Part shown: positions 7,481-15,262 of the stretch, piece after piece
How positions within the stretch are numbered: position 1 is the first letter of the stretch
How the letters are laid out: each line of letters begins with the position of its first letter
From: Bacilli bacterium
GTDB lineage: Bacteria; Bacillota_I; Bacilli_A; ML615J-28; CAG-698
DNA length: 16,392 nt
Reading direction: 5' to 3'
NCBI GenBank assembly: GCA_028691715.1
Contig: JAQUYR010000001.1
Location: forward strand, 1 to 16,392
Notes under the pieces: generated by a model
The model's database searches: none
What the model was told of the DNA's origin: nothing
Seen by the model: the letters and a program-made list of their open reading frames with translations, nothing else
Position numbers and translations under genes: made by a program

Positions 7481-8065
7481 CTAAAAATTATCAGACCAAG
7501 TATTGTAATAACCAATAACATCTTCATAAGCAGTCGAGCCAGCGGTATCATCTAGCATCTCTTGTTTTGTTGCTTCCAGAAGATTATTCCATTCTTCACT
7601 TCCAACAACTAGTTTTCCCTTGATGATATCATCGTAATTTTTGCTATAGCAAATTACATATGGTATCTCTATAGCAGCATCAATAGTTACTTGATGAATT
7701 CTATCCTGAATATCATAAATTTTTTTATTGTTCTTTTCCCATTCTTCATAAATCTGTTTTTTTTCTTTCGCTGATTTAATGGAAAGAAAAACTCCAATTC
7801 CAATCAACAATAAACTGATGATTATCGATCCCCAGATCAGGTACTCGTTCTTGAGTCCGCCTAATAAAATGACAACAATGATAAAAATCAATAAACAGGT
7901 CATAGCTCCTGTATAATAAATTCGGTCTTTCAAGGCTTTTTTGTTTTTAGCAACAATTGGCCAAAAATAACTGGTTACTGTATTGTACTCTGAAGAATAT
8001 AGCTCCTTGAGTTGGGACATTTCAACAACATATTCACGTAATTTTTCGTTTTTTCGAATTTCCAT
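7481..8065 (-). CDS. Unknown two-TM membrane protein
   Basis: Not recognised. The 194-residue product has a charged N-terminal cytoplasmic-looking part (1-48), a hydrophobic hairpin of two membrane helices (about 50-70 and 75-96), a Lys/Glu-rich helical stretch likely to be coiled coil (about 97-122) and an acidic C-terminal part. By the positive-inside rule both ends are probably cytoplasmic. The arrangement of two TM helices flanked by helices resembles SLATT-type membrane proteins, but I see no diagnostic motif and do not assign it. AGGAGAGA lies about 5 nt before the ATG. It has its own promoter (8086-8114) and terminator (7441-7480), so it is a single-gene unit. Confidence 0.85.
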   Translation of the reverse strand: MEIRKNEKLREYVVEMSQLKELYSSEYNTVTSYFWPIVAKNKKALKDRIYYTGAMTCLLIFIIVVILLGGLKNEYLIWGSIIISLLLIGIGVFLSIKSAKEKKQIYEEWEKNNKKIYDIQDRIHQVTIDAAIEIPYVICYSKNYDDIIKGKLVVGSEEWNNLLEATKQEMLDDTAGSTAYEDVIGYYNTWSDNF

Positions 8066-8085
8066 ATTGTCTCTCCTGATGTTTT

Positions 8086-8114
8086 ATTTTATCATAAAAT
8101 CAAGTTAATGTAAA
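8086..8114 (-). promoter_or_regulatory. Promoter of the two-TM protein gene
   Basis: On the minus strand TTTACA (8109-8114), a 17-nt spacer, then TGA-TAAAAT (-10 at 8086-8091): a near-consensus housekeeping promoter with an extended -10. The start site would be near 8080, about 15 nt before the ATG. Confidence 0.8.
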
Positions 8115-8122
8115 TGTTACTT

Positions 8123-8152
8123 AAAAAATAGCAGATTGCTCTGCTATTTTTA
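8123..8152 (-). terminator. Terminator after the sigma/anti-sigma pair
   Basis: A perfect 12-bp stem, AAAAATAGCAGA (8124-8135) with TCTGCTATTTTT (8140-8151), with a 4-nt loop TTGC. The A and T tracts make it symmetric, so it could act in both directions. It begins 7 nt past the stop of the gene at 8159. Confidence 0.9.
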
Positions 8153-8158
8153 TCCCTA

Positions 8159-9208
8159 TTAACAAACACTTGCTAAAGCAAGAGTTCCTGTTACTTCTGA
8201 ATTACCAACTATGATTTCTTCATCTTCATCAATAAAGTAATACTTCACTTGTCCATTATCGATTATTTCTACTTTTATATTTCCCCGATAGTGTTCATAG
8301 CGACTGTTTATGATTAATTCAGAATCCTTGTAAAAAGCTGTAAATCTGCCTTTTATTTTACCTTCGTTAGCAACAATACTGATAACTCTATAACCTTTAA
8401 CTTCGCCAATACCAATCTTCATCTCACTAGTTCTTTTTTTGTTTTCGAATTCACGATATACAAATTTTAACATGTTCTCTTCGACTATTTGATGAATAGA
8501 TATAAAATTACCATCCCCAAAGAATATTCTTATTACCAATACCTGAGAAGAATCCTCAGTCTCCTGAGCTCCTAATATCTGATATGTTGTTCCCTCGATA
8601 TCTATTACTCCGGTGATGCTATAACTCTCATCAGTGATATTAGTTTTATTATAATACATTGTATATTCCAGTGACTTACTATCTGATAATGGAGAACTTA
8701 AAAACATCTGATATTGATAATCATTGTCCTCTAAGACGGTTTCTGTTGTCTTGATAGTATTATCATTCAAGAGTTGTCTGATTGTGAAAATGTATTTATT
8801 TAATTCAGTAGCGACATCTTTGATGGCTGTGTTGTTTGTTGGTATACCATACTTTAACAGTAAATCTGGAGAATTTGATACTGACAGAGTGGTTCCTGTT
8901 GCTTGCATAGTATATACCATATTAGCCGCCGCCGCAATTTCAAAGGCATATGTCTCATCAACTGTTTCTAATTCTGGAAGTTCAGTTATCGGTGTAATGG
9001 TATCACTGGGCCATACGAAATAAATAGTTACTGCTATAACAATCATCGTAACAATTGACAAAGCCCATTTAAAAGAAAAATGATGTTTAAAAGATCTTTG
9101 AGGATGTTTTTCTAAATATCTGGCTTTAATTATTTTACTATAGTCAGAAATTTCTTGTGAATTAGCTTCATCCTTTAACTCTTCTATAAATTTATCATAT
9201 TTATCCAT
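8159..9208 (-). CDS. Single-pass membrane protein, putative anti-sigma factor
   Basis: No family recognised from motifs. The 349-residue protein has a charged cytoplasmic N-terminus of about 45 residues, one membrane helix (about 48-66, WALSIVTMIVIAVTIYFVW) and a large beta-rich extracytoplasmic domain of about 280 residues. It overlaps the end of the ECF sigma gene by 8 nt, and this topology next to an ECF sigma is typical of membrane anti-sigma factors (established for the class; inferred here). The N-terminus lacks the HxxxCxxC zinc motif of the common ZAS anti-sigma fold, so it would be a different type. The open frame begins at GTG 9217, but ATG 9208 has AGGTGA 5 nt upstream, inside the last codons of the sigma gene. 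It could instead be an unrelated surface protein under the sigma factor's control. Confidence 0.8.
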   Translation of the reverse strand: MDKYDKFIEELKDEANSQEISDYSKIIKARYLEKHPQRSFKHHFSFKWALSIVTMIVIAVTIYFVWPSDTITPITELPELETVDETYAFEIAAAANMVYTMQATGTTLSVSNSPDLLLKYGIPTNNTAIKDVATELNKYIFTIRQLLNDNTIKTTETVLEDNDYQYQMFLSSPLSDSKSLEYTMYYNKTNITDESYSITGVIDIEGTTYQILGAQETEDSSQVLVIRIFFGDGNFISIHQIVEENMLKFVYREFENKKRTSEMKIGIGEVKGYRVISIVANEGKIKGRFTAFYKDSELIINSRYEHYRGNIKVEIIDNGQVKYYFIDEDEEIIVGNSEVTGTLALASVC

Positions 9209-9737
9209 TATTCTCACCTACCTTCCCTCTCATTTTTTTAACAGCATTATTATACATCCAAGTAATCGTTCCTAATGGTTTATTCATTACTTTGGCTATT
9301 TCACGATGTTTTAACTCATCTATAACATGAAGCAAAAACACTTCTCTTTCTTCTCCTTCAAGTGTTTCCATAACGAGATTGAGCAGTGGTGTTTCTTTTT
9401 TCTCTTCTGCCTGAAACATATCATCATGATCATATATATCATAAATAACTTCTCGTTTTCTTTTGTTATAAGCGTTAATAGCTAAATTTCTGGCAATTGT
9501 TACAATAAAAGCAACAACATTAGTTCGCTCGTTATAATAGTTAATTTTTTCTAAAAAGCGAATATATGTGTCCTGCATTATATCTTCGGATAAACTTTTA
9601 TCCTTTAAAATCATAACAATAGCATAATAAACCTGTTTCTTTGTTAGATCATAAAAGTCATCAAAAAAGTTCATATTTCCCTTTTTTAATTCTTTTATAA
9701 TAGAAATCATTTCTTCCCTATCTACTCTTTCATTCAT
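9201..9737 (-). CDS. ECF-type (sigma-70 family) RNA polymerase sigma factor
   Basis: A 178-residue group 4 sigma factor with only regions 2 and 4. Region 2 (about 24-96) includes SEDIMQDTYIRFLEKI and FIVTIARNLAINAYNKRKRE; a short acidic linker follows; region 4 (about 122-172) has the helix-turn-helix HREIAKVMNKPLGTITWMYNNAVKKMR. Such proteins direct RNA polymerase to a small regulon in response to an envelope or other signal, released by a membrane anti-sigma partner, here plausibly the overlapping downstream gene. The open frame extends to TTG 9743, but ATG 9737 with AAGGA 6 nt upstream is preferred. The specific ECF group is not recognisable by eye. Confidence 0.93.
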   Translation of the reverse strand: MNERVDREEMISIIKELKKGNMNFFDDFYDLTKKQVYYAIVMILKDKSLSEDIMQDTYIRFLEKINYYNERTNVVAFIVTIARNLAINAYNKRKREVIYDIYDHDDMFQAEEKKETPLLNLVMETLEGEEREVFLLHVIDELKHREIAKVMNKPLGTITWMYNNAVKKMRGKVGENNG

Positions 9738-9794
9738 TTTCAATCCTTGCTATTTCACAAATAATAAACAAATAACTTTGCTTTTTTATTGGAA

Positions 9795-9803
9795 ATTTTA
9801 TCA
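9795..9803 (-). promoter_or_regulatory. Candidate extended -10 promoter of the sigma factor operon
   Basis: TGATAAAAT on the minus strand matches the extended -10 form used elsewhere in this window, but no -35 match is visible. The start would be near 9788, giving a leader of about 50 nt. I did not find an ECF-type promoter (for example AAC-containing -35) that would indicate autoregulation. Confidence 0.5.
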
Positions 9804-9825
9804 TATTTTTAATTCTTACCCCTAA

Positions 9826-9852
9826 TTTAAAAACTCAGATTTCTCTGAGTTT
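9826..9852 (-). terminator. Terminator after the large extracytoplasmic protein gene
   Basis: A perfect 9-bp stem, AAACTCAGA (9831-9839) with TCTGAGTTT (9844-9852), with a 4-nt loop. The minus strand continues TTTTTAAATT. It begins directly after the TAG stop at 9854-9856, so this gene is transcribed apart from the sigma operon. Confidence 0.87.
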
Positions 9853-9853
9853 C

Positions 9854-11443
9854 CTATGGTAATAAATTTATTTCCGTCTTTAGCTCTAAATAGCCCTCAG
9901 AAAATAAATTATCTCCGAAAAATTCAGATGATTTTGTTCCTGATTCTTGGATTACTGCCTGTAATATTGGATTATCTGTAATCAGTTCGGTAAAGTTGAA
10001 GGTTACTTGTAAATTATCAGAATCAATCGTCATCCACTCTTGATCTGATAAGACATCTCCCAAATAGCTCAAAATTGCTCTTCTGTTACTTTCGTTTCCA
10101 GAAATAGTTCCTAAATACATTTCGGTAAAGTTTAAAGTAATTTCAAAATTATCACTTTTTGACCCTTCAAAAATTGTCTTCACTACCACTTCTTTGCCAT
10201 TGATATCTAAAGTAAGCTTTATCTCAAGAACATCATCCATAATATCTACAAAAAAAGAATTAATAGTTATGTATGATACCTTATAGATACCGTCTTCTAA
10301 ATAAGGAAAAGCAAACGATGTACCGACTAAATCCATCCCTAAGAAAATCTTATTGAAATCAGCCTCGGTTATTTCTAAAGTGAACAGATTTGTCAAGTCG
10401 AAAATACTTGTTGGAAGCTGTCGATCAAAGACATCCTGAATCGAAAATTCTTCACTGCTTATTATTCCCTGATAGTTAGATTTATTGACTATTCCAATAC
10501 TTGAAAAATCAATTTTATTTATTACTACTAAATCTTCATCCTTGATACGATCATAGCCTAATACAAGGAATCTAAATGTTGAATTTAACTGATCTTCAGT
10601 TATGGTTTTATCATTTAAAAGTTTTTCTGAATTTTGAACTACCAAATTCATATCAAAATCAATATCATCTTCACCATCAACCGTTTTATCATAGCTCATT
10701 TTGGCGGTGTGAACAATAATTCCAGCTTCATTGTTTTTCCCAAATGATATCTCAAACAAATCCTCATCAAAAAAGATAGAAAAAACTGTTTCATATAAAT
10801 CTTTATTTTCATCTTCTTCAAATGATGTTAAAATCATTTCTTCAATTTTGTCTTCAGCAATTGTGATAGTAAAATTGTTGAAATCTACTGTGGCATCTAT
10901 TCCCTGGATTTCTAACATGTGTGATACAGAATCACCATCAGCATATTTTCCCAATACCATCCTTGTTATATTCGAAGCAAAGGACAATTTTCCCACCTTC
11001 AAATCAACGAGTTCTATAATGATGTTTCCATCTTCCTGAGTGATTAAAACCGATGTCTTGACCACTGTTTCAAAGAAGAAAGCTTTCATCGGAATATATA
11101 CCGTACATCCTTCTGTCTCATTTATTGTTGTATAAATACTATTTATCTCCAGTGGTGCCATATTTATTTCTTTTTTTATATCTCTTAATATAGCATTAAG
11201 CAAATAGTTCAATTCTTCCTCATCCAAAGTTATGTTGATGTCCTCAGTTTCTTCAACATCCTTTAATCCTTCACCAATCATATAATTAATATAGGAACTA
11301 GAATTTGTTTCATCTTCTAAAACATATGCTGGGGTTTCATCTTTTCCGCTGAAAAGCATTCCCCCAACTATTCCCACTCCTACCAGTGCTAGAAGGATGA
11401 CCAGTCCTATAAGCCCAAAAATAAATCTAAATATTTTTCCCAT
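9854..11443 (-). CDS. Membrane-anchored extracytoplasmic protein with internal duplication, function unknown
   Basis: No family can be named with confidence. The 529-residue protein has one N-terminal membrane helix (about 6-30, rich in Leu/Val/Gly) without a lipobox or clear signal cleavage site, so the remaining 500 acidic, beta-strand-rich residues are probably outside the cell. The pattern of a short membrane anchor followed by a strand and ITLDEEELNYLLNAIL is reminiscent of YpmS/DUF2140-type proteins. Residues about 69-200 and 354-490 look like a duplication: both start with a Leu/Asp/Glu-rich helix (LDEEELNYLL; ITEADFNKIF), have a long paired strand region (NIIIELVDLKVGKL; VLEIKLTLDINGKE), then a Gly-hydrophobic helix and a closing strand (ATVDFNNFTITI; LQVTFNFTELI). 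AAGGAA lies about 7 nt before the ATG. It has its own promoter and terminator. Confidence 0.85.
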   Translation of the reverse strand: MGKIFRFIFGLIGLVILLALVGVGIVGGMLFSGKDETPAYVLEDETNSSSYINYMIGEGLKDVEETEDINITLDEEELNYLLNAILRDIKKEINMAPLEINSIYTTINETEGCTVYIPMKAFFFETVVKTSVLITQEDGNIIIELVDLKVGKLSFASNITRMVLGKYADGDSVSHMLEIQGIDATVDFNNFTITIAEDKIEEMILTSFEEDENKDLYETVFSIFFDEDLFEISFGKNNEAGIIVHTAKMSYDKTVDGEDDIDFDMNLVVQNSEKLLNDKTITEDQLNSTFRFLVLGYDRIKDEDLVVINKIDFSSIGIVNKSNYQGIISSEEFSIQDVFDRQLPTSIFDLTNLFTLEITEADFNKIFLGMDLVGTSFAFPYLEDGIYKVSYITINSFFVDIMDDVLEIKLTLDINGKEVVVKTIFEGSKSDNFEITLNFTEMYLGTISGNESNRRAILSYLGDVLSDQEWMTIDSDNLQVTFNFTELITDNPILQAVIQESGTKSSEFFGDNLFSEGYLELKTEINLLP

Positions 11444-11490
11444 ATTATTTTTCCTTTCACACCTCTTAAAATATTTTTTAGAGCAAGATA

Positions 11491-11519
11491 ATTATATCAT
11501 ACTTCTTAAAAGCAAGCAA
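11491..11519 (-). promoter_or_regulatory. Promoter of the large extracytoplasmic protein gene
   Basis: On the minus strand TTGCTT (11514-11519), a 17-nt spacer, then TGA-TATAAT (-10 at 11491-11496), a perfect -10 with TGn extension. Start near 11484, giving a leader of about 40 nt before ATG 11443. Confidence 0.75.
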
Positions 11520-11548
11520 TTTTTTTACATACAGGTGTTTTACAACAA

Positions 11549-11584
11549 ATAAAAAACTGAGATAGTCTTTAAACTATCCCAGTT
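11549..11584 (-). terminator. Rho-independent terminator of nifJ
   Basis: A 12-bp stem between 11555-11566 and 11573-11584 with a 6-nt loop, 11 nt past the nifJ stop. One position is A/C mismatched when read on the plus strand but becomes a G-U wobble in the minus-strand RNA, and a run of T residues follows on the minus strand. Both show that it serves nifJ. Confidence 0.9.
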
Positions 11585-11595
11585 ATTTTTATTTC

Positions 11596-14500
11596 TTATT
11601 TGCTATAATCCATTGCAAGATATCTTTGATACATCTTATATCTTCTCTGAGCTTCGGCTTTATTTAAAGCTAAAAGTCTAGCAGCATGTTCTGGATTGAT
11701 TTGTTTTAATTGAGCATATCTTGTTTCTGTCATCAAATGCTCTTCATATTTATCCCAATTAGGTTCCTTAGAATCAATTTGGAATGGATTTTTACCTTCT
11801 TCAGCTAATCTTGGATCATATCTGAATGTTGTCCAATAACCGCATTCAACTGCAAGTTTTGCTTGTTCTTGAGTTTTACCCATACCAGATTTTAAACCAT
11901 GAGCGATACATGGAGCATAGGCAATAATAATTGATGGGCCATTATAGCTTTCTGCTTCCTTGATAGCCTTTAACATTTGCGCTTGTGAAGCACCATGAGA
12001 GATTGAAGCTACATAAACATGACCATAACTCATAGCGATAGCAGCCAAATCTTTCTTTTTACCCTTCTTACCAGAAGCAGTAAATTTAGCTATAGAAGCT
12101 GTAGGTGAAGATTTAGAAGATTGTCCGCCTGTGTTAGAATATACTTCAGTATCCACTACTAAAATATTAACATCTTCTTGATTGGCGATGACATGATCTA
12201 ATCCTCCATAACCAATATCGTAAGCCCAACCATCACCACCAAAGATCCATTGACTTCTCTTGATTAAATAATCCTTTAAGCCTAAAATTTCTTTTGCAGG
12301 TTGGCAATCAGTAGTTTCTAGTAATGGGATTAATTCTTTAGCAATTTTCTTAGTCTCAGAACCACTGTTTCTGTTTTCTAACCATGCCTTAAATAATTCC
12401 TTAATCTTTGTATCTGAAGTTTGACAGTCTGCCAAAGCTTTTTCCATGATAACACCAATTCTATCTCTGATAGTCTCTGTTGCCATTCTCATTCCATAAC
12501 CGAATTCAGCGTTGTCTTCAAATAGTGAATTAGCCCATGCTGGACCTTTGCCTTCTTTGTTAACAGTATATGGAGTAGCTGGGAAAGATCCACCATAAAT
12601 TGATGAACATCCAGTAGCATTTGCAATTATCATTCTATCTCCGAATAATTGAGTTACAAGTTTGATATAAGGTGTTTCTCCACATCCGCCACAAGCACCA
12701 CTAAATTCAAATAATGGTTGAGCAAATTGGGAATTCTTAGCATTTGCTGTAATGTCTACTAGATCTGCTTTATATGATACATTTTCAAAGAAATACTCTG
12801 CAGTTTTATCCTTACCTTGATGAATAACTTCATCAATTGGAGCCATAGTAAGAGCCTTTTCGCCTTTTTTACCTGGACATGTATTCGCACAAACTTCACA
12901 TCCAGTACAATCAGCGGCCATAATTTGAATTGTAAACTTCAATCCTTCAAGTCCTTTACCTGTTGGAGTTAAATAATCAGCATTCTTTGGAGCTTTGCTC
13001 TCTTCTTCAGGAGTTACTAGGAATGGTCTGATTACAGCGTGAGGACATGAGAAAGAGCATTGGTTACATTGGATACAATTGTTTGGATTCCATACAGGAA
13101 CAAACTGAGCAATATAACGTTTCTCATAAGCGGCTGATCCTGGAGTCATTGTTCCATCAACAAAATCATTGAATGCTGAAACTGGTAAATCATAACCTTT
13201 AATAGCATTAACAGGGTTAGCAATTTCCTTAACAAACTTAGGAAGATCTTTGCTTTCAACTTTCTTTTCAGGGACTAAATTAGCCCAAGCTGGATCTACT
13301 TTAACTTCTTTTAAACCATCAGCGCCAACTTCAATTGCTTTATAATTTAAATCAACAATTGCTTGACCTTTCTTAATATATGATTTATATGCATATTTCT
13401 TCATTAATTCTTTAGCTTCTTCATAAGGCATAATCTGTTCATTCAATTTGAAGAAAGCTGATTGCATAATGGTATTTGTTCTATTTCCTAAACCAATTTC
13501 ACGAGCTAAAGTAACTGCATCTATGATATATAATTTAGCATGTTTTTCAGCTAAAGCTTTTTTAAATGAATTTGGCATAAATTCTAATAACTCAGCTTCT
13601 GATTTAACAGTGTTTAATAAGAATCTACCGCCATCTTTTAATTTGCTCAACATATCGTATTTTTCAACATATGTATCCAAAGAACAAGAAACAAATCCTG
13701 CTTCGGTAATTAGATATGGTGATCTGATAGGATTCTTTCCAAATCTTAAGTGACTTCTTGTAACACCACCAGATTTTTTAGAGTCATAAGCAAAATATGC
13801 TTGAGCATAATAATCAGTATTATCACCGATTAGCTTAATAGTACTCTTGTTAGCACCTACTGTACCATCACTACCTAATCCATAGAATATTAACTGACTA
13901 ACACCTTCTCCTGCTGTATTGATTTCTTTTGTTACTGGAAGAGATAGGAATGTTACATCATCATTAATACCGATTGTGAAACTATTTTTAGCTTCACCAA
14001 CTAGATTATCATAAACAGCAAAAATCTGTCCAGGAGTAGTATCTTTACTAGAAAGGCCATATCTACCTCCAATAATTAAAGGAGCATTTTCCTTTCCATA
14101 GAAAGCATTTCTGACATCCAAGTATAGAGGTTCTCCGTTTGAGCCTTGTTCTTTTGTTCTATCTAAAACAGCAATTCTTTTTACAGTAGAAGGAATTGCT
14201 TCCATTAAATACTTAACAGAAAAAGGGCGGTATAGGTGAACTTTAACTAGTCCAACTTTCTTACCTTGCTTTGTTAGATAATCAACGACTTCTTGAGTTG
14301 TCTCACAAACAGAACCCATTGCAATAATTATATCAGTGGCATCTTTAGCACCATAATAAACAAATGGAGCATAATTTCTACCTGTTTCTTTTGAAATTTC
14401 TTTTAGATATCCTTCAACAATTTCTGGAACCCTATCATAATATTTATTTTGAGCTTCGCGAGCTTGGAAGTAAACATCATCGTTTTGAGCAGATCCACGA

Positions 14501-15147
14501 GTAACTGGATTGTTTGGATTAAGAGCTCTGTTTCTAAAATTCTCAACTGCTTTTCTATCCAATAAGCGATCAAATACCTCATAAGGCATAACTTCTACTT
14601 TTTGAATTTCATGACTTGTTCTAAATCCATCAAAGAAATGCATGAAAGGAACACTTGACTTAATTGCCGATAGATGAGCAACTCCTGCTAAATCCATTAC
14701 TTCTTGAATACTTGAAGAAGCAAGCATAGCAAATCCTGTTTGACGACAAGCCATAACATCTTGGTGATCACCAAAAATTGATAATGCTTGTACTGCTAAA
14801 CTACGCGCTGAAACATGAATAACACCTGGTAATAATTCACCAGCAATCTTATACATGTTAGGAACCTTTAATAATAATCCTTGTGATGCAGTAAATGTTG
14901 TAGTTAGAGCACCAGCTTGAAGAGATCCATGAACCGTACCTGCTGCACCAGCCTCTGATTGCATTTCAACAACCTTTACAGGTACACCGAATAAATTCTT
15001 TTGTCCTTTTGCTGCCCATTCATCTACGTACTCTGCCATAGGTGAAGATGGCGTAATAGGATAAATACCAGCAACTTCAGTAAAGGCGTAAGCCCCCCAT
15101 GCAGCAGCTTGATTTCCATCCATAGATTGAAAAACTTTTTTTGCCAT
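11596..15147 (-). CDS. nifJ: Pyruvate:ferredoxin (flavodoxin) oxidoreductase, single-chain
   Basis: Oxidatively decarboxylates pyruvate with CoA to acetyl-CoA and CO2, passing two electrons to ferredoxin or flavodoxin; a central enzyme of anaerobic metabolism, cytoplasmic and oxygen-sensitive. The 1183 residues are full length for the homodimeric single-chain type. Domains in order: pyrimidine-binding TPP domain with YPITPSSP (29-36) and MQSEAG (62-67); middle domains; an 8Fe-ferredoxin domain with Cys691, 694, 697, 701 and Cys747, 750, 753, 757; and the pyrophosphate-binding domain with Cys819, 822, 847 and 1080 for the proximal cluster, GGDGWAYDIG (970-979) and SNTGGQSS (1004-1011). The start is fixed by the family N-terminus (MAKKVFQSMDGNQ), but there is no ribosome binding site at normal distance: the only AGGAGG lies 31 nt upstream behind a hairpin. 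It is a single-gene transcription unit with a near-consensus promoter. Confidence 0.99.
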   Translation of the reverse strand: MAKKVFQSMDGNQAAAWGAYAFTEVAGIYPITPSSPMAEYVDEWAAKGQKNLFGVPVKVVEMQSEAGAAGTVHGSLQAGALTTTFTASQGLLLKVPNMYKIAGELLPGVIHVSARSLAVQALSIFGDHQDVMACRQTGFAMLASSSIQEVMDLAGVAHLSAIKSSVPFMHFFDGFRTSHEIQKVEVMPYEVFDRLLDRKAVENFRNRALNPNNPVTRGSAQNDDVYFQAREAQNKYYDRVPEIVEGYLKEISKETGRNYAPFVYYGAKDATDIIIAMGSVCETTQEVVDYLTKQGKKVGLVKVHLYRPFSVKYLMEAIPSTVKRIAVLDRTKEQGSNGEPLYLDVRNAFYGKENAPLIIGGRYGLSSKDTTPGQIFAVYDNLVGEAKNSFTIGINDDVTFLSLPVTKEINTAGEGVSQLIFYGLGSDGTVGANKSTIKLIGDNTDYYAQAYFAYDSKKSGGVTRSHLRFGKNPIRSPYLITEAGFVSCSLDTYVEKYDMLSKLKDGGRFLLNTVKSEAELLEFMPNSFKKALAEKHAKLYIIDAVTLAREIGLGNRTNTIMQSAFFKLNEQIMPYEEAKELMKKYAYKSYIKKGQAIVDLNYKAIEVGADGLKEVKVDPAWANLVPEKKVESKDLPKFVKEIANPVNAIKGYDLPVSAFNDFVDGTMTPGSAAYEKRYIAQFVPVWNPNNCIQCNQCSFSCPHAVIRPFLVTPEEESKAPKNADYLTPTGKGLEGLKFTIQIMAADCTGCEVCANTCPGKKGEKALTMAPIDEVIHQGKDKTAEYFFENVSYKADLVDITANAKNSQFAQPLFEFSGACGGCGETPYIKLVTQLFGDRMIIANATGCSSIYGGSFPATPYTVNKEGKGPAWANSLFEDNAEFGYGMRMATETIRDRIGVIMEKALADCQTSDTKIKELFKAWLENRNSGSETKKIAKELIPLLETTDCQPAKEILGLKDYLIKRSQWIFGGDGWAYDIGYGGLDHVIANQEDVNILVVDTEVYSNTGGQSSKSSPTASIAKFTASGKKGKKKDLAAIAMSYGHVYVASISHGASQAQMLKAIKEAESYNGPSIIIAYAPCIAHGLKSGMGKTQEQAKLAVECGYWTTFRYDPRLAEEGKNPFQIDSKEPNWDKYEEHLMTETRYAQLKQINPEHAARLLALNKAEAQRRYKMYQRYLAMDYSK

Positions 15148-15153
15148 TTTTTT

Positions 15154-15187
15154 AATAGGTCACTAATAAGTGACTTTTCCTCCTATT
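15154..15187 (-). promoter_or_regulatory. Structured nifJ leader with the Shine-Dalgarno in a bulge
   Basis: On the minus strand the leader reads AATAG (15183-15187), GAGGAAAA, GTCACT, TATT, AGTGAC (paired arms 15169-15174 and 15159-15164), then CTATT (15154-15158). AATAG pairs with CTATT and GTCACT with AGTGAC, leaving GAGGAAAA as an 8-nt bulge and TATT as the loop. The Shine-Dalgarno AGGAGG (15179-15184) falls in and next to this bulge, 31 nt from the ATG in sequence but close to it if the stem forms. The inner palindrome could alternatively be a DNA operator downstream of the start site. Confidence 0.6.
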
Positions 15188-15213
15188 TTTATATTATATT
15201 AAATTCCTGTAGT

Positions 15214-15242
15214 ATTATACCACGAATCACTTTTTTTCTCAA
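15214..15242 (-). promoter_or_regulatory. nifJ promoter
   Basis: TTGAGA (15237-15242), a 17-nt spacer and TGG-TATAAT (-10 at 15214-15219) on the minus strand: the best promoter in the window, one mismatch in -35, perfect -10, and a TGn extension. The start near 15207 gives a leader of about 60 nt. A second TATAAT at 15193-15198 is closer to the gene but would start transcription at the edge of the leader stem and has no evident -35. Confidence 0.82.
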
Positions 15243-15262
15243 GATATTATTTTTATTTTATT

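Noticed and set aside
8724..9023. Plus-strand open frames inside minus-strand genes (also at 4499, 5835, 7306, 10731 and 13448)
   Set aside because: All are antisense to better supported genes or their leaders, start without a ribosome binding site and have compositions expected from reversed codons.
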